Positions 41,417-50,640 of a DNA stretch of 64,000 nt are shown piece after piece. Origin of the DNA: a virus; IMG/VR virus record IMGVR_UViG_3300050139_000358, positions 1 through 64,000 of that record; one strand, written 5' to 3'. The stretch's first letter is position 1; each line of letters opens with the position of its first letter. The translations under genes and the position numbers were made by a program. The notes under the pieces were generated by a model. That model ran no database searches. It was not told where the DNA came from and saw only the letters and a program-made list of their open reading frames with translations.

Positions 41417-42066
41417 AAATTGCCATCGCCCTTATTTTTGCGCTGTTCGCACAGTTTTCTTATGCCGACTGCCCGCAATTCTATCCGCTGGGCCGGGTTG
41501 TCGCTGTTCCTGATTCGGTTGAGCTCTGCAACAGCTTCTACGCAGTCAAATACGACGCCGCACGCCATGAGCCGATTATCTCGGTCGAGAAATTCCGCTC
41601 CGGTGCTCACCCAGAGCGCCTGAATGACTTTCACCCTGATTTACGACTCGACACAGCGACGCGCGCCGAAAAGGCAGACTACTTGCACTCTGGATTTGAC
41701 CAGGGCCACATGACGCCAGCGGCAGACTCTACCAGCGCAGAAGAAATGCACGACACCTTCCTATTGTCGAATATGACCCCGCAAGAGCCAACGCTGAACC
41801 GCCGGTCATGGCGAATGCTTGAGATCCATGTGCGCCAGATTTCCCCGGACTATGTGGTGACGGGAGCAATTTATCAGGAATATCCAGCATTCATAGGCGC
41901 TCATCATGTTCCGGTTCCGCTCGGGTATTACAAGATGATCTGGAAGGACGGGGTAACGACAGCGTGGTATGCGGACAACATACCGAATGCCGATGTTAGG
42001 CCGTCAACTGTTGATACGATCGAGCAGCTGTCCGGCCTTAAATTTCCACGATACGAGGTGAATTGA
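41413..42066 (+). CDS. Secreted DNA/RNA non-specific endonuclease
   Basis: 217 residues. A signal peptide (MKIAIALIFALFAQFSYA) precedes an EndA/NUC1-type nuclease with the motif DQGHMTPAAD (family DRGH) and later NMTPQEPTLNRRSW carrying the metal-binding Asn. The enzyme should act in the periplasm. In a lysis cassette this is unusual: it may degrade DNA released at lysis or outside, or exclude competing phage DNA. Overlaps the spanin gene at TGATG. Confidence 0.88.
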   Translation: MKIAIALIFALFAQFSYADCPQFYPLGRVVAVPDSVELCNSFYAVKYDAARHEPIISVEKFRSGAHPERLNDFHPDLRLDTATRAEKADYLHSGFDQGHMTPAADSTSAEEMHDTFLLSNMTPQEPTLNRRSWRMLEIHVRQISPDYVVTGAIYQEYPAFIGAHHVPVPLGYYKMIWKDGVTTAWYADNIPNADVRPSTVDTIEQLSGLKFPRYEVN

Positions 42067-42596
42067 TGGGCATCATGGACACGATTAAAGCCTACGCCGC
42101 TGCAATTAAGCTGGCGCTCGGCCTGTTGCTCATCGCGGGTGCGGCGTTCGCATGGTGGCATCACGGCAACCTGCGATATTCCGAAGGGCAGGCAGAAGTG
42201 CAGGCGCTTTGGGATGCTGACAAAAAAGCATCAGCCGACACCATCATCGCATCGCTGACTGAGAACGAAACCCTTAAATCTAAATTGGAGATAAACAAAA
42301 ATGAATCTCAGAAACATATTGATGCTCTTGCTGCTGACAATAAGCGCCTCCGGGTGCTGCTTCCTCAGTTCCAAGTATTGTCCACCGCCGGAGCATCAGG
42401 TGGTAAAACTACCGCCCCCGGCGGAGGCGTATCAGGAATTGCCGGTGGATGGGCACTACCAAGCCAGGCTGAAAGCCCGCAAGGAGCGCTTGATGAATTC
42501 ATGGCAGAAAACGACACAGACGCCCTCGGATCAGACACGGTAATCAACTCTTGCCGAGTTGTATTCGAATGGGCACGAGCACAAGCCCCCAAGTAG
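42066..42596 (+). CDS. Rz: Inner-membrane spanin Rz
   Basis: 176 residues: an N-terminal signal anchor (IKLALGLLLIAGAAFAWW), then a charged periplasmic helix (EVQALWDADKKASADTIIAS). It fuses inner and outer membranes at lysis with Rz1. ATG 42066 overlaps the nuclease stop, with GAGGTG upstream. The whole Rz1 frame lies inside it. Confidence 0.85.
   Translation: MGIMDTIKAYAAAIKLALGLLLIAGAAFAWWHHGNLRYSEGQAEVQALWDADKKASADTIIASLTENETLKSKLEINKNESQKHIDALAADNKRLRVLLPQFQVLSTAGASGGKTTAPGGGVSGIAGGWALPSQAESPQGALDEFMAENDTDALGSDTVINSCRVVFEWARAQAPK
42301..42543 (+). CDS. Rz1: Outer-membrane lipoprotein spanin Rz1, embedded in Rz
   Basis: 80 residues in the +1 frame of Rz. A lipoprotein signal (ILMLLLLTISASGCC; lipobox SASGC) is followed by a proline-rich segment (CPPPEHQVVKLPPPAEAYQE), as in lambda Rz1. 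GGAG precedes the ATG. Full embedding matches lambda-type spanins. Confidence 0.9.
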   Translation: MNLRNILMLLLLTISASGCCFLSSKYCPPPEHQVVKLPPPAEAYQELPVDGHYQARLKARKERLMNSWQKTTQTPSDQTR

Positions 42597-42682
42597 GCGG
42601 GTACGTGCAGTGTCCGAACCCTGATTGCAGGGTCTGGCAACTATCACACCGCCGCTGTTTTTGCTGCGGGAAGCCGTTATAG
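42569..42682 (+). CDS. Small zinc-ribbon protein (Com-like)
   Basis: 37 residues (QCPNPDCRVWQLSHRRCFCC, then GKPL): two Cys pairs form a zinc ribbon resembling Com or small DksA-like phage proteins. Overlaps the end of Rz by 28 bp; the ribosome site (GAGTT) is weak. Confidence 0.5.
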   Translation: MGTSTSPQVGGYVQCPNPDCRVWQLSHRRCFCCGKPL

Positions 42683-42760
42683 GTTCGGAAAACAAACCAT
42701 TTGTGCCAGCGTCGTTGAAATACAGTTCACAGAAGCACACTACTACCGAAAGGGCATGCC

Positions 42761-43261
42761 ATGACCGTATCAAATGCAGCATACTTGAAAGGCTTTTACG
42801 ACACGACCAAGGCGCTCGGCGCCAAGGTTATTTCCAGTGATTTCACGATGGAAATCGAGGGATTCGAGCAGAATTACTTGCTGTGCAAGCAAGCGCCATG
42901 GCCTGAGCTGTCCCCGGCTGGTGAAATTGAAGTGACTACGCCGCTCGGCGCGACCATGTGGCAGGCGCAGCAAGTCAAGGTTGCCCAACAAGGCCAGATT
43001 TCACTGATGGAAACCGTTGCTGGAACCATCGACAATATGCTGGTCAGCCTGATCTCCAAGGGCGGCACTTTCAATGCCAAGATTTACGAAGGTACGCCAC
43101 AGAAGTTCCTGAGAGCCAAGCGCATTGTCGATTGCTTCATTCAGCTCGACAACCCGGATCGCGACTGGGAAAACCGTTCGCAAATCCTGCTGTTCTCCGG
43201 CACGATGTTCTTCCATTACTTTGGCGAAATCACACCAGGCAATTCTGGCGATTACCGATAA
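42761..43261 (+). CDS. Tail tube-like protein
   Basis: 166 residues, beta-rich with the layout of contractile-tail tube proteins (SSDFTMEIEGFEQNYLLCKQ, LFSGTMFFHYFGEITPG). AAGGGC upstream. It opens the tail-tube/hub/spike block. It could instead be a baseplate tube initiator. Confidence 0.65.
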   Translation: MTVSNAAYLKGFYDTTKALGAKVISSDFTMEIEGFEQNYLLCKQAPWPELSPAGEIEVTTPLGATMWQAQQVKVAQQGQISLMETVAGTIDNMLVSLISKGGTFNAKIYEGTPQKFLRAKRIVDCFIQLDNPDRDWENRSQILLFSGTMFFHYFGEITPGNSGDYR

Positions 43262-43264
43262 GCC

Positions 43265-43654
43265 ATGGCAACACTGGAAGCGCTTTCTATTCGCTTCGCC
43301 ACACAGGAGCGCCCGGCAGGTAATCTGCTGGCGGCTCCTGACGTGCTTGCTCAGGCAATGGCAGCGGCCAGTTTCTACGCTGGATTCGCTGAGATACGGT
43401 CGCGGGTAGTTATTCCGCCAGCTGCCGTACCTGCCTTATCAGGAGCGACCGAAATAAACGAATCGGAGTGGGCATTGATGCGCCCTCTGTTCATGCTCTA
43501 TATTGAGCGCGAGACCGCCTTGCAGCTTGAGGCGTCGCGCGGCCTTGGCATGGATGTTTTTGGCCGGTCATCAAGTGAGGTTGCCGGGGACATCGTGCAA
43601 ATTGAAATGGAGCTTCCTCACCGCGCGTTCTGCCGTGAAATTGTGACGGTGTAG
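43265..43654 (+). CDS. Tail-region protein, unknown
   Basis: 129 residues (LSIRFATQERPAGNLLAAPD, LMRPLFMLYIERETALQLEA). Three bases after the tube-like gene. In phages with this layout a small chaperone or tube accessory occupies the place; nothing further is visible. Confidence 0.6.
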   Translation: MATLEALSIRFATQERPAGNLLAAPDVLAQAMAAASFYAGFAEIRSRVVIPPAAVPALSGATEINESEWALMRPLFMLYIERETALQLEASRGLGMDVFGRSSSEVAGDIVQIEMELPHRAFCREIVTV

Positions 43655-43658
43655 CGCT

Positions 43659-44552
43659 GTGATTCTCTACCTCGCCAATGGCAAGCAGATTCGCGGCGAC
43701 CTGATTGTTTCTGCCATCCTTCGCTCTGATTTATCCCCGGTTCCGGTAACGCTTGAGGCTGAAATCCGCGTCGATGACGACTTGGCGAAACAGCTTGCCG
43801 AGGGTGGAATTATCACTTCTGGATCCGGCGACGCGCTGCGCATTGTGAAATCTGTTCTGGCGGTTGATCGTGTAGCGCAGGGCGAGCGCGAAATGGCCGC
43901 CGTGCGCATCACTGCCATGCTGGATTCCTGCCATAGCATCGCGTTCGTGCGTAGTCGGGCCGTCATCAAGGAAAGCGCGGCACTGTCGGCTATCTACCGT
44001 GCCGCTGGAGCAACGATCAAGTCGGTCGATGCTGACTTCCCAGTGCCGCGCTTCTGCTGCCCGGTTGGAGATACGCCGAGCTTTCACATAGCCCGAGTAT
44101 TGCAGGAAGAAGGCGGCGCGGTACGCTGGAAATCAGGAAGCCTAAAGTTCTTCAGGCTCGCAGACCTGTTCAAGCAAAAGGCCGTCATGGATCTGCCGAA
44201 CAATGCGTCGGACGATATCAGCAGCGGGTTTATGGAGCGCCATGAAATACCGTGGTTCTTTTCGCTGAACGATTCTGGTGGCTTTGTTTTTGGCAACCAG
44301 AGCAAGCCGCGCAGCGTGCGCTACTCGCCATTCAAGAACGTCCAGCACCTGCGCAGCATGTCGCGTTGCTTGGTGCAGCGCAAAATCTCGAAAATCAACT
44401 TTTCAGGCCAGCTTGTGGCTGGCGATCTGATCAATTTCATTGGTAGAAAGCCGCTGTGCATCATCACGGCAGTTCATGTCTATGAGAGCGGAACAGACGG
44501 AAGCGGAAGCAACCAATATACCCGCCTTTGGCTGGGCAGTCTGGAGGAATAA
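43659..44552 (+). CDS. Baseplate hub protein (gp27/GpD-like)
   Basis: 297 residues, GTG start. Beta-rich hub pattern: LVVSAI-like N-terminal beta domain, PVTLEAEIRVDDDLAKQLAE, DTPSFHIARVLQEEGGAVRW and a C-terminal INFSGQLVAGDLINF. It should form the trimeric hub on which the spike sits. Position directly before the spike supports this; the stop overlaps the spike ATG. Confidence 0.72.
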   Translation: MILYLANGKQIRGDLIVSAILRSDLSPVPVTLEAEIRVDDDLAKQLAEGGIITSGSGDALRIVKSVLAVDRVAQGEREMAAVRITAMLDSCHSIAFVRSRAVIKESAALSAIYRAAGATIKSVDADFPVPRFCCPVGDTPSFHIARVLQEEGGAVRWKSGSLKFFRLADLFKQKAVMDLPNNASDDISSGFMERHEIPWFFSLNDSGGFVFGNQSKPRSVRYSPFKNVQHLRSMSRCLVQRKISKINFSGQLVAGDLINFIGRKPLCIITAVHVYESGTDGSGSNQYTRLWLGSLEE

Positions 44553-45160
44553 TGGAATACGGAATCATGCCGGGCCGATACCCTGCAATCGTCAAGTCAT
44601 ACAGCCAGGCCAAGCGTACCTGCAGGGTTGAGATTCCCGGCCTGACGGACGGCGGCGATGTGATGCCGGAGGCAGAGATTGAGTACCCGATAGGCGATAA
44701 GTCAAAGGCTGGAGCGCATTCGACCGAGATTGAAATTGTTCCAGGCGACACAGTTTGGGTGGCCTTCATTGGCGGTGACCCGCGCTACCCGATCATCACT
44801 GGTTGGAGAAACCCGCAAACTGGAAACTCTACCGACTGGCGGCGCTGGCACCATGCGAATATGGAACTGCTGGCTGACACGCTGATGAAGCTGATTGCAG
44901 GCGGGAATTTTCTCATCAAGTCCGGTGCAACGATTACGGTTGAAGCTGGCGGAGAACTTAATGTAACGGCAGTTGGAGCAGTTACGGTCAACACAGATGC
45001 AGATGCAACCGTGACAGCCAAAGGAAAGGCAACCATTAAGGCTGCTTCAATAGACCTGAATGCCGGAGCAATGAAAGGACTTGTACAAGGTGATTGCGCC
45101 TGTGCCTTTACCGGATTACCTCATGGGCAGGTATCGGCAACGGTTAAGGGGAGCGTGTAA
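44552..45160 (+). CDS. Baseplate spike (gp5/gpV-like) with PAAR-like tip
   Basis: 202 residues. An N-terminal OB-fold (RYPAIVKSYSQAKRTCRVEI, VPGDTVWVAFIGGDPRYPII) is followed by a beta-helix needle of repeats (ITVEAGGELNVTAVGAVTVN, TDADATVTAKGKATIKA) and a C-terminal Cys/His/Gly-rich tip (GLVQGDCACAFTGLPHG). This punctures the outer membrane. TAATG overlap with the hub. Confidence 0.85.
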   Translation: MEYGIMPGRYPAIVKSYSQAKRTCRVEIPGLTDGGDVMPEAEIEYPIGDKSKAGAHSTEIEIVPGDTVWVAFIGGDPRYPIITGWRNPQTGNSTDWRRWHHANMELLADTLMKLIAGGNFLIKSGATITVEAGGELNVTAVGAVTVNTDADATVTAKGKATIKAASIDLNAGAMKGLVQGDCACAFTGLPHGQVSATVKGSV

Positions 45161-45385
45161 ATGGCAATGACAGCAGCTGGGATGGTGGCGAAGATCAAGG
45201 CTGCAAGGGTAAGCCTTCCTGCCTCAGATGGTTCTGCTGCGCAGGCAGCGGCGCAGGCGGATGCGATGCTGCTGGCGCTATGCACCGGCATCATCAACGA
45301 AATAAAAGCCAATTCAGAGCTTGTTCCGGTCAGTACTGATAGCGGGGCGGCAGGATCTGGAATTGTTGCCGGGAAGGTGATGTAA
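45161..45385 (+). CDS. Small tail-region protein, unknown
   Basis: 74 residues, Ala-rich and helical (GSAAQAAAQADAMLLALCTG), immediately after the spike (no gap). Similar short genes follow gpV-type spikes in other phages; role unknown. Confidence 0.65.
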   Translation: MAMTAAGMVAKIKAARVSLPASDGSAAQAAAQADAMLLALCTGIINEIKANSELVPVSTDSGAAGSGIVAGKVM

Positions 45386-45401
45386 TTTTAGGGGATATGG
45401 C

Positions 45402-45896
45402 ATGAGCAAAAATCTGTTATTCAGTTTTGAAGAAATGGGCAGCAAAAGCGATGGAGCGACAAAGAAGCTGGTGAGCTACTTCTCGCGCGCCGGGAATAAT
45501 GTGGTACAGGGCGATGTTTCGCCCAGCGTAAAGCGGTCTTCCGGGATCAGCTACCGGGAAATGACGCTGACCTTCGCCGACTCGCAGAATGTCATCATGC
45601 GCATCAAGCAAAGTGGCGATATCTTCCAGGTGCTGCTGAACGGCAAGACGTTACCGATCAAGAACCAGGACGATCACGTCAAGGCAATTGCCGAGGTTGC
45701 TCAGGCTATGGATGCCGGGCGCACCAAGTTCCAGAAACTGCTTGCCGCCATTAAGACCAAGCCGCCGGCAGGAATCCTCACGACTGCACCGAGAATGGAA
45801 CAGGTATTCACTGAAAAGCGTGATGCGCTGAAGTCCGCCATTGCCGCAGTGCGCGAAGAAATAGCCCGCCTGGCCGTGTCCACAGCGCCAGCGTAA
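45402..45896 (+). CDS. Small companion of the polyvalent giant proteins
   Basis: 164 residues (MSKNLLFSFEEMGSKSDGAT, REMTLTFADSQNVIMRIKQS), alpha/beta with a helical C-terminus. It sits 49 bp before the DarA-like gene, where small antirestriction-locus partners occur. The DdrA/DdrB/Hdf type of role is only a positional guess. Confidence 0.6.
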   Translation: MSKNLLFSFEEMGSKSDGATKKLVSYFSRAGNNVVQGDVSPSVKRSSGISYREMTLTFADSQNVIMRIKQSGDIFQVLLNGKTLPIKNQDDHVKAIAEVAQAMDAGRTKFQKLLAAIKTKPPAGILTTAPRMEQVFTEKRDALKSAIAAVREEIARLAVSTAPA

Positions 45897-45945
45897 GCGG
45901 AAAACCAAACTAAGCCGGAGGGCATGCGCGGCATACCATGCTGTC

Positions 45946-48900
45946 ATGACCTCCGACGCCACTTTCCTGCATATCGAAACCGCTGCACACGGCGGCGCAT
46001 TCGGGCATAACCCAATTCCAGAACCGACCGAGGCGCAATGTCAGGCCGGTAACTACAAGATGGGCCGTGTCAGTCTGTACGGACTGCCTATCGCTATCGA
46101 ACAGCCGCGCGGAACCTACCGTACCGGGGTTGATGCCAAGACCGGAAAGCGATGGTCAAGCCGCATGGCGGCGCACTACGGCTATATTTCCGGCACGAAA
46201 GGCAACGACGGTGACGGCGTTGACTGCTTCGTCGGCTTCTACCCACAGTCAGAGATTGCCTATGTAGTTAATCAGAACGTAGGTGGTCGCTTCGATGAAC
46301 ACAAAATCATCCTGGCCTATCCAGACGAAGAGTCTGCACGCCGAGCCTATCAAGATAGCTACGAACGCGGCTGGAATGGGCTGGAAAGCATCGTCTCCGC
46401 ATCAATTTCACAACTTAAATGGTGGCTCAAGCATGGCGACATGCGCCAGCCGCTGCGTGCTGAAAACCTCCCTCACGAAGGACTTGAAACCATGACCAGA
46501 AAAACGCAATGGAACAGCGACGCGCTGCCCTACGATCAAACAATTGACCAGGTGCTTTACGACATCCGTCGCGCCGATGCCGGAGAAAGCCTGCTGCTTG
46601 ATTCGGTGAGCATCAAAGACATCATCGAGGACTCTGAGGGTGCGCTGGCGTTCGATGCTCTGGTAACTCCCTATGCAAAGCTGGAACGCAAGATGGAAGT
46701 GCTCAATGGCGTCATGGAGCGCACCGGTCAGGAGGTCAAGCCTGTTGCCATGCAGATCACCGACCCGTTCAGGCAGCGCGGTGTAGCGAACGTGGCGGCG
46801 ATTTTCGAGCTTTCCGACGGTCAAACCGTTTCGATCTACTTCCACAACCCGGATGTGACGCCGAACAAGATGGCCGGCACAGATGAGGTCATTTCGTGGA
46901 AATGGCTGCTGAACAAGAAGGATATCACCATCGTTGTTGCTCCTGAGCGCGGCGAAGACTTGAACATCCGCGAAGTGGCCAGACGCATCATGAAGCTGGC
47001 CGAGAAGAACAGCGCGGCATTCCAGCGCGCGAATGGGAGACGCGCAGAGACCATGCAGCGCATTGAGAGCCTGAAGGAAGAAACGGCCAGCCTTGAAAAG
47101 GAACTGGAGAGCGCCCAGCGCGAGCTGGAGGTAGCGAAGCAACAGGCTGAGGACAGTGCCGTGGCAAACCACTACTCGCAGGTTATCTTGAACAACCTGG
47201 TTGAAAGTTTTGGGTGGGCAGTTGCGAGCCCTGGGCAGTCGGTAAAAAAGGACGTTGGCGGCGGAGAGACGGGCGGCGAGTTGAATCCAACCGGATCGCG
47301 TGAGGTTTATGGATCGTTTGATGCTCCCCGTAATCGCTACTTGGCGCTGCAAGTTGGCTTCGATGAGATTTTCAGCATTGATTGCCGCGACCGGGACACA
47401 AAAGAGGTATCTGAGGAATTTGATTCCCGTGTGCGTGATTGGTCGGTCAGTACGGCCAAGCCTGTTGCGGATGTTGTTGGAGAGACAGCGCAGCAAGTTC
47501 CCGCTGAAATTGACCCGACCGGCCCCGAAGGTTACGCCCAAGTGATGGCCGATGAAGCACTGCAATTGAAGTGGCAAGATCGCCTTGACGCATTCTTCCA
47601 GGGGCGCATCATCGATGTGCGCAACGCATTGCGTGAGCTTGGCTGGAATGATGACGGAAGTAAGCCGATGCAATCAGGCGCTCTCAAGAAAGGAGAGTAC
47701 GAGCTTGCCCCGCTGTTCAAACACGTCGGCGCGGGCCGGAATGTCGTCGGAATCAACTATGAGATCACGGGTGTTATCGGGTTCTTCATGAGCGATAGCC
47801 TCACGCTCACGGCCAATGAGTTAGCGGAGCGAATCAACATGGGGATCCCGGCTAGTCTTTCCATTCCCGTGGCCGACCTGACCTACCACGATGACGGAAT
47901 GTTTACCACCTTCCTACCAAACACCAAGGCGGGCGAAGACGCATGGCACGTCATGGCCGAGAACGATGGGACTGGCAAAGTGCTGACCATCCATGCCGCT
48001 GTCGTTATCAGCCAGTTACGCGACAAAGGCTACACCGTAGCTGATAGGCCGACAACCAGCATGAGCGACATAGCTGATGATGATTTGCTTGCCGAGTTGG
48101 CGCAGAAAACTGACGAGCAGGACAAGATTAGCGGGCCCGGCAGTTCAGGTGTCGTTAACTACTACGATGCGTCCGACTATGTTGTCGAGCACTTCCTTGG
48201 AAAAAAACAGTCCGATGTCATGATTTTCTCGATGATCGACGGTGGAAAGTTGCTCCAAGCAAAAGCGGCAAAGGACACGAAGTCTGGAATTCCGCGTATG
48301 ACCGAACAAATGTCAGCGGAGGCGGCTGCACAAAATCCAGACTCAGACGTGTCTGTTTCGGTATTCCGTTCCGGTGATAACGAAACAGCTTCAAAACTCC
48401 TGAAGGCGAAGGGTTTCACCATCGACTACACGCCGAAGCAGGAGCAGGAAGTGACGGCCCCGGTTGAAGACAAGTCCGCCATCGAGCAGCCCCTGATCGA
48501 CGCCTACATCAAAGCATGGGGAACTGAGGCAGAGAAGATTAACGCCGCTGTGGCCGCCGTGAATTGGGACGGTATCACTGACAACACAAGTGCCAGCGCA
48601 GAAGAAATGAAGTTGCGCAGCGCGGTGAGCGCGGCGAAGAACATCATTCCGGCGCGTGATGCGCTTGAGTCCGCCGGTATCAAAACATGGGACAGCCGCC
48701 TTGCCAATATTCCAGAGACGCCTGAGTTCAAGGCGCACAGCGCGGCGATTGGCGCATACCGCGCTGCCCAGGACAAGATGCTGGCAGTTGCCAAAGAAAA
48801 ACTAAGCGAGGCCGGAATTGCGGAACTCGCCGCGCTGCCGGCCGATGCTCCGCTGGAAGATGTTGCCAAAGCCATTTACAGGAAGCACGGCATAGACGTT

Positions 48901-50628
48901 GGAACTCGCAGTGACTTCGTTGCCAAAGTCGTGACAGCCATTCATGAAAAGCAAGCCGGAATGCTGCGCGACATCCTCGGGAACACAGGTAATGACGCAA
49001 GCCAAGAGATTTTCGAGCGCCACACCGGAATGAAGCTCGCAAAAACAAAGCGCGACCGGCTTGTGCAGATCGATGAATGGCTTGGCATCACACCCGAACA
49101 GCGCGCCGAAAAGGATGCTGCCAAAGATGCAGCATGGCAGGCCAGCAAGCTCGAAGAGGGCGTAAAGGACTCATGGGGCTGGCTGAAGAGCATGAATGTG
49201 CGCGATGGTGCTGGAACTATTGACGGGCAGCAATACCTGTTGCGCCAAGCTGCCGATGGATACAACGAGGTTGGAACAAGTAAGAAGGGCGCGGCCGTAA
49301 CTTACGGACTGAAGAAAGATAACGCCCTGCGTTACGTTAAAAACAAGAGCTTCAACGCCTTCCTGAAAGCCGCTCAGGCATTCGGCGGGCTGAAACAGGC
49401 GTTTGATTTGGTGGGTGCTGTTGTTCCTGTAGCCGAACCAAAAACGCCAGTGCAGATTGTGGATGCGGCCTATCAATTCTCCAGCGCGACAGACGAATTC
49501 AAGGAATGGCTGGCCGACTCTGTTGCCAAGGAATCGTATTCGCCATTCGTTTCCGCGAAGGCAATGGATGAGGCATCCCGGCGCAACGGCGCATCAATCG
49601 AATGGGGTCTATTCGGCGGGGCGGCCTTGGATGGCGTGAATGAAGATCAGGAAGACACGGATGATGAAGTTGATGAAAGCGAAATCGGCGTAACTTTTGA
49701 GGCGGAGGATATTGCGCTGGATTCTGTCACCCTGGATGGGATCGACCAAGACGGCTATGTCGGCAAGGTAAGCAAGGGTGGCGATACCGTGGGTCGTGTG
49801 GATATTGGCGACGACGGCAAGGTAATGGTGTTTGTTGGCGCAACTGGTGATAAGCGCGTTGTGTTCGCATCCGGTGTTGAAGCGATGTATTCAGATGGGG
49901 ACGCAGAAATGATGATCGATGCACTTTTCACGGTTGATGCGAATGCGGCTGAAGCTGCCCAGGTACAGGATAAAAACGACGCCAAGGATGATGTAGCAAA
50001 GGCTATGGAAACGCTTCGCCCGTTCATGTCCGTATCGCAGATGAAGGCCGTTTCGGACGCAATGCGCGGAGAGGAAAAACAGTTCTTCATCGACAAGATG
50101 GTGGAAATGGCCGGGATCATCAGCGCCATGCCAGAGACCTACGGACAGGATGGCAAGGGCGATGCTGCCATTGCGTATCTGCACTACTTCATGGGCGGCA
50201 TGGACTGGTATATCACCGAGAAGGATATGGAAGCCGAGCAGTTGCAGGCATTCGGTCTGGCTGACCTAGGCCATGGTGGCGAGCTTGGTTATATCAGCAT
50301 CGTTGAGCTGGTGGGCAGTGGCGCAGAGCTGGATTTCCATTTCCAGCAAAAGACTATCGGCCAGATTACCGGCAAGGGTAGCGATGATGGCGGACAACAG
50401 GAAAAGCAGGAAGCAGCGCCCGCAGAAGATCCGCAAATGACTGTCGACCGCGCGCTGTTCCAGTCAATCATCGACAACACAGTGCCGGATATCCTGGATG
50501 CGTCGTACATCGACCAGCTGGAAGCGGCCTACATGCGCCACATCGGAAATGCCGAAATGGAGGCGCTGTTTGTGTCCGCCGTGAATGCCTATACCGCAGC
50601 AGAGCTTGCCGCGTCAGCCACTCTTTAA
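45946..50628 (+). CDS. DarA-like polyvalent giant protein (InPase, DarA_N-like, DUF2958 regions)
   Basis: 1560 residues. Residues about 10-185 match the inorganic-pyrophosphatase-like domain of phage polyvalent proteins (QCQAGNYKMGRVSLYGLPIA, AAHYGYISGTKGNDGDGVDC). Residues about 265-370 resemble DarA N-terminal (ELSDGQTVSIYFHNPDVTPN, SWKWLLNKKDITIVVAPERG). Then a coiled coil (about 365-410), an acidic Asp/Glu tract (about 1225-1245) and a C-terminal DUF2958-like region (MDWYITEKDMEAEQLQAFGL, HGGELGYISIVELVGSGAEL). P1 DarA is packaged and shields DNA from type I restriction; the same is inferred here. No clear ribosome site precedes ATG 45946. Confidence 0.82.
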   Translation: MTSDATFLHIETAAHGGAFGHNPIPEPTEAQCQAGNYKMGRVSLYGLPIAIEQPRGTYRTGVDAKTGKRWSSRMAAHYGYISGTKGNDGDGVDCFVGFYPQSEIAYVVNQNVGGRFDEHKIILAYPDEESARRAYQDSYERGWNGLESIVSASISQLKWWLKHGDMRQPLRAENLPHEGLETMTRKTQWNSDALPYDQTIDQVLYDIRRADAGESLLLDSVSIKDIIEDSEGALAFDALVTPYAKLERKMEVLNGVMERTGQEVKPVAMQITDPFRQRGVANVAAIFELSDGQTVSIYFHNPDVTPNKMAGTDEVISWKWLLNKKDITIVVAPERGEDLNIREVARRIMKLAEKNSAAFQRANGRRAETMQRIESLKEETASLEKELESAQRELEVAKQQAEDSAVANHYSQVILNNLVESFGWAVASPGQSVKKDVGGGETGGELNPTGSREVYGSFDAPRNRYLALQVGFDEIFSIDCRDRDTKEVSEEFDSRVRDWSVSTAKPVADVVGETAQQVPAEIDPTGPEGYAQVMADEALQLKWQDRLDAFFQGRIIDVRNALRELGWNDDGSKPMQSGALKKGEYELAPLFKHVGAGRNVVGINYEITGVIGFFMSDSLTLTANELAERINMGIPASLSIPVADLTYHDDGMFTTFLPNTKAGEDAWHVMAENDGTGKVLTIHAAVVISQLRDKGYTVADRPTTSMSDIADDDLLAELAQKTDEQDKISGPGSSGVVNYYDASDYVVEHFLGKKQSDVMIFSMIDGGKLLQAKAAKDTKSGIPRMTEQMSAEAAAQNPDSDVSVSVFRSGDNETASKLLKAKGFTIDYTPKQEQEVTAPVEDKSAIEQPLIDAYIKAWGTEAEKINAAVAAVNWDGITDNTSASAEEMKLRSAVSAAKNIIPARDALESAGIKTWDSRLANIPETPEFKAHSAAIGAYRAAQDKMLAVAKEKLSEAGIAELAALPADAPLEDVAKAIYRKHGIDVGTRSDFVAKVVTAIHEKQAGMLRDILGNTGNDASQEIFERHTGMKLAKTKRDRLVQIDEWLGITPEQRAEKDAAKDAAWQASKLEEGVKDSWGWLKSMNVRDGAGTIDGQQYLLRQAADGYNEVGTSKKGAAVTYGLKKDNALRYVKNKSFNAFLKAAQAFGGLKQAFDLVGAVVPVAEPKTPVQIVDAAYQFSSATDEFKEWLADSVAKESYSPFVSAKAMDEASRRNGASIEWGLFGGAALDGVNEDQEDTDDEVDESEIGVTFEAEDIALDSVTLDGIDQDGYVGKVSKGGDTVGRVDIGDDGKVMVFVGATGDKRVVFASGVEAMYSDGDAEMMIDALFTVDANAAEAAQVQDKNDAKDDVAKAMETLRPFMSVSQMKAVSDAMRGEEKQFFIDKMVEMAGIISAMPETYGQDGKGDAAIAYLHYFMGGMDWYITEKDMEAEQLQAFGLADLGHGGELGYISIVELVGSGAELDFHFQQKTIGQITGKGSDDGGQQEKQEAAPAEDPQMTVDRALFQSIIDNTVPDILDASYIDQLEAAYMRHIGNAEMEALFVSAVNAYTAAELAASATL

Positions 50629-50640
50629 GGGAATTTGAAC

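Noticed and set aside
46408-47673. 421-codon minus-strand frame opposite the DarA-like gene
   Set aside because: Antisense shadow of a GC-rich gene; composition and start context do not fit a gene.
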